64,000 nucleotides of DNA from Trinickia dabaoshanensis. GTDB lineage: Bacteria; Pseudomonadota; Gammaproteobacteria; Burkholderiales; Burkholderiaceae. The stretch spans positions 62,001-126,000 of the forward strand of contig NZ_PNYA01000007.1 of the NCBI RefSeq assembly GCF_002879885.1, given 5' to 3'. The notes below the pieces were generated by a model that saw nothing but the letters and a program-made list of their open reading frames with translations, had not been told where the DNA came from and ran no database searches. A program made the position numbers and the translations under genes. Positions 62,006 through 64,000 of this stretch are shown piece after piece. Numbering within the stretch: position 1 is the stretch's first letter; every line of letters starts with the position of its first letter.

Positions 62006-62632
62006 TCACCGATGCTGAGTCGCCACCTTGAGCCCGAGCGAAATGAAAATCGTGCCGATGATCTTGCCTTGCCAGCGGGCGATCCACGAAAGGCGCTTGA
62101 CCATCCGCCCCAGCGGCCGAATCGACAGCACGATGAGCGTCGTGTAAATCGAGCTGAGTCCGACGAAAATAAGCCCGAGCGTCGCGAACTGAACGAACGT
62201 CGAGCCATGTTCGGGGTGGACGAACTGCGGCATGAACGCGAGGAAGAACAACGCCGTCTTCGGGTTGAGGACCTCGGCCGGAATCGCTTGGAAGAAGGCC
62301 TTGGCGGGCGTGACGGATGCGGTTTTGGGTAATGACGGGTCGCTCGGCTTTTCCATCAACGCACGTACACCGAGGTAGACGAGATACACGGCGCCCACGA
62401 TCTTGACGACGTTGAAAGCCAGCGCCGAGGTCATCAACAACGCGGACAATCCGACCGACGCAAACAGCGTATGGACGAAGTCTCCCGTTGCGACGCCGAG
62501 TCCCGTGAGGATGCCGGTTTTGCGCCCGCCTTGTACCGTCCGGCTCAGCACCAACAGGACAGCGGGGCCGGGAATGAGAAAAAGGCCGAGAACCACCGCT
62601 ACGAATGTGCTCAACGTCGAAAGATCGAACAT
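62006..62632 (-). CDS. LysE/RhtB family amino-acid exporter
   Basis: 208 residues, about six membrane helices. Family marks: FLIPGPAVLLVLSRTVQGGRKTG region near the N-terminus and PAEVLNPKTALFFLAFMPQFV. The start MFDLSTLSTF gives the usual length; an upstream ATG adds 16 non-matching residues. Substrate unknown, probably an amino acid. Confidence 0.9.
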   Translation of the reverse strand: MFDLSTLSTFVAVVLGLFLIPGPAVLLVLSRTVQGGRKTGILTGLGVATGDFVHTLFASVGLSALLMTSALAFNVVKIVGAVYLVYLGVRALMEKPSDPSLPKTASVTPAKAFFQAIPAEVLNPKTALFFLAFMPQFVHPEHGSTFVQFATLGLIFVGLSSIYTTLIVLSIRPLGRMVKRLSWIARWQGKIIGTIFISLGLKVATQHR

Positions 62633-62977
62633 AGGGAATCCGCTGTTGGAATGGTGAAAGACGCCCGGAAAGCAGGGCACCGGGCCATTCTAACCGGATG
62701 AATCGGCGCTCGCTTTGCGTGACGGCCGGATTGCTCGGAGCGGCATTGGGACCGTCGTTTCACATCCAATCGGTCGGAGCAACCTTCCGTTTGGCTTAAT
62801 TTTTTTCGTTGCTCCGTTCGGCATGGCCGCTCACCTCAGAATGCGCGCAACGAGAACCCGGAGGAGCCCGCTCGTCGCGCCGCTCACGTTGCTGGAATGG
62901 CCTCGGTCCTTGGATCGACGCGTCACGCAAGGCAATGATGTCCGCCTAACAAAATGACGCTCACGCGCATTCACAGC

Positions 62978-63006
62978 TTGATTTGTTGTAGCCCAGTGGC
63001 TACTAT
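62978..63006 (+). promoter_or_regulatory. Promoter and operator of the toxin-antitoxin pair
   Basis: -35 TTGATT (62978-62983), 17-base spacer, -10 TACTAT (63001-63006). An inverted repeat GTAGCC-CAGT-GGCTAC (62988-63003) overlaps the -10, as expected for autoregulation. The rest of the 345-base gap after the lysE-like start shows nothing. Confidence 0.7.
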
Positions 63007-63010
63007 CGAC

Positions 63011-63307
63011 ATGAATGAACTTCGCATTACCCCCGAATTTGCCGACTGGATCGATACCTTGCGTGACCTTCGGGCGCGTGCACAGATTCAGGTTCGTATT
63101 CAACGCCTCGTGGACGGTAATCCGGGAGATGTAAGGCCTGTCGGTTGCGGTGTCTCCGAGTTGAGGGTTCACTGCGGTCCGGGATATCGGGTGTACTACA
63201 CAGAAAGGCGGGGTGTTTTTCTTCTGCTTCTTTGTGGCGGCGACAAGAGCACTCAGGACAGCGATATCAAACAAGCGCTGCGTATGGCTCGCGAATTGGA
63301 GGGTTGA
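63011..63307 (+). CDS. RelE/HigB-like toxin (putative addiction module killer)
   Basis: 98 residues from MNELRITPEF. Family features: FADWIDTLRDLRARAQIQVRI, the GVSELRVHCGPGYRVYYTER core, and LLLLCGGDKSTQDSDIKQA. Such toxins cleave mRNA on ribosomes. No ribosome site is visible and the promoter -10 ends 4 bases before the ATG, so the mRNA may be leaderless. An earlier in-frame start at 62954 lies upstream of the promoter. Confidence 0.88.
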   Translation: MNELRITPEFADWIDTLRDLRARAQIQVRIQRLVDGNPGDVRPVGCGVSELRVHCGPGYRVYYTERRGVFLLLLCGGDKSTQDSDIKQALRMARELEG

Positions 63308-63309
63308 AG

Positions 63310-63606
63310 ATGGCTACGACTACGATGAGGTATGACGTTGCCGATCATCTACGCAACGAAGAGGAAATGCGGCTGTATATAGAAGCCGCGTTCCAGGAGG
63401 CGGGCGACGATGCTGCATTCATCGCCAGGGCGTTGGGCGATGTGGCCCGCGCCCGAGGGATGACGCAGATTGCGCGCGACGCCGGACTTTCTCGAGAGAG
63501 TCTGTACAAGGCGCTATCCGGGGAGCGCAGCCCGGATTTCTCCACGATGCTCAAAGTCCTGCGCGCGCTCGGCCTTCGTTTGCATCCTGAGCCATTGACT
63601 GCGTGA
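63310..63606 (+). CDS. HigA-like antitoxin (addiction module antidote)
   Basis: 98 residues. N-terminal toxin-binding part MRYDVADHLRNEEEM, C-terminal HTH (MTQIARDAGLSRESLYKAL, SPDFSTMLKVLRALG). Starts two bases after the toxin stop. Toxin-first order is typical of HigBA-type pairs. Confidence 0.9.
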   Translation: MATTTMRYDVADHLRNEEEMRLYIEAAFQEAGDDAAFIARALGDVARARGMTQIARDAGLSRESLYKALSGERSPDFSTMLKVLRALGLRLHPEPLTA

Positions 63607-63649
63607 CCCGCGGCGCCGAAAAGTCTCCACCGTCGTTCGCAAACTGCCG

Positions 63650-64000
63650 CTGCCATCGCAGGACGTGATGACTAGCGTGCGCCGGCATGGCCCATACACC
63701 GTTCGGGCCGAAGTCCTATCTGGCGAACGAGGAAGGCTGGCTCATTTGAGCTGTCGTGACATCTCCCACCGTTCCCGAGGCCATATTCGCCGCGCTGCTC
63801 GAATATTCGATCGTGCCGCGATTCACGCCAACTAGTCCGCCCGCCGTCACGACGCTGCCCATGCCGAATTGGTCATTGATGTTGCCCAACGCATTGACTC
63901 GCAGGATTGCTCCATCGTTCTCGACGGCTAAGAGCCCTCGACACCATCGGCCTAATTGAGGTCGTCTTGTTGCATCGACGCATTGCCGTTTAGGTCGAGC
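63650..64000 (-). pseudogene. Decayed filamentous haemagglutinin-like remnant
   Basis: On the minus strand one frame reads GLLAVENDGAI, GGLVGVNRGTIEYSSSAAN and VTTAQMSQPSSFAR, then a TAG (63718-63716), then DFGPNGVWAMPAHA and HVLRWQ. GLUG-type repeats followed by an xDF-GPNGVWAMP...LRWQ end are typical of large haemagglutinin/adhesin C-termini; the usual residue at the stop is Trp, so TGG to TAG is likely. Near the window edge the sequence LDLNGNASMQQDDLN appears in another frame, suggesting a frameshift. No start lies in the window. Confidence 0.7.

Noticed and set aside
62715-62957. 80-residue reading frame before the toxin gene
   Set aside because: No ribosome site or recognisable domain, Arg-rich as in GC-rich shadows; better read as leader DNA.

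Overview
The window is a high-GC chromosomal segment from a beta-proteobacterium of the Burkholderiaceae, most like Burkholderia, Paraburkholderia or Trinickia. This rests on recognised gene orders (pilQ-aroK-aroB-dgt, thiOSGE behind a TPP riboswitch, mlaFEDACB-yadGH-ibaG-murA-his, tatABC, petABC-sspAB) and on protein character; no database search was run.

Layout. 1-8.7 kb: the 3' end of the type IV pilus secretin gene pilQ, aroK, aroB, dgt, then the ugpBAECQ glycerol-3-phosphate uptake operon. 8.7-11.1 kb: a DUF883 membrane protein, an OmpW-type porin and a REP-associated transposase relative whose catalytic residues are all replaced. 11.3-20.2 kb: gltBD (glutamate synthase), a 2H phosphoesterase and an SbmA/BacA-like ABC exporter. 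20.5-24.4 kb: TPP riboswitch and thiOSGE. 24.5-40.0 kb: one long co-directional block covering outer-membrane lipid asymmetry (mla), an ABC-2 exporter, ibaG, murA and the histidine genes hisG-D-C-B-(marC)-H-A-F-I-E. 40.0-49.1 kb: HIT protein, Tat translocase, a DegS/DegP-like protease facing a NIF3 protein, the cytochrome bc1 complex, sspA, sspB and tRNA-Thr(UGU).

49.14-60.95 kb is an integrated element of about 11.8 kb, bounded by a 46-bp direct repeat of the tRNA-Thr 3' half. It combines an inovirus (filamentous phage) genome (ssDNA-binding protein, coat protein, a 29-residue minor coat candidate, TspB-like adsorption protein, DUF2523 protein, Zot/pI, its own secretin, HUH replication protein) with a tyrosine integrase and a DUF4224 protein. 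At the left end it carries three AT-rich genes of unknown function (unknown protein, four-helix membrane protein, PD-(D/E)XK-like protein), which I consider the best candidate for an undescribed system, possibly anti-phage. At the right end, a putative repressor and a lone MqsA-type zinc-ribbon protein diverge from the phage genes across a 44-bp palindrome.

61.0-64.0 kb returns to chromosome: a PanE-like reductase, a LysE-type exporter, a HigB/HigA-like toxin-antitoxin pair with a clear promoter/operator, and a decayed filamentous-haemagglutinin remnant running off the window end.
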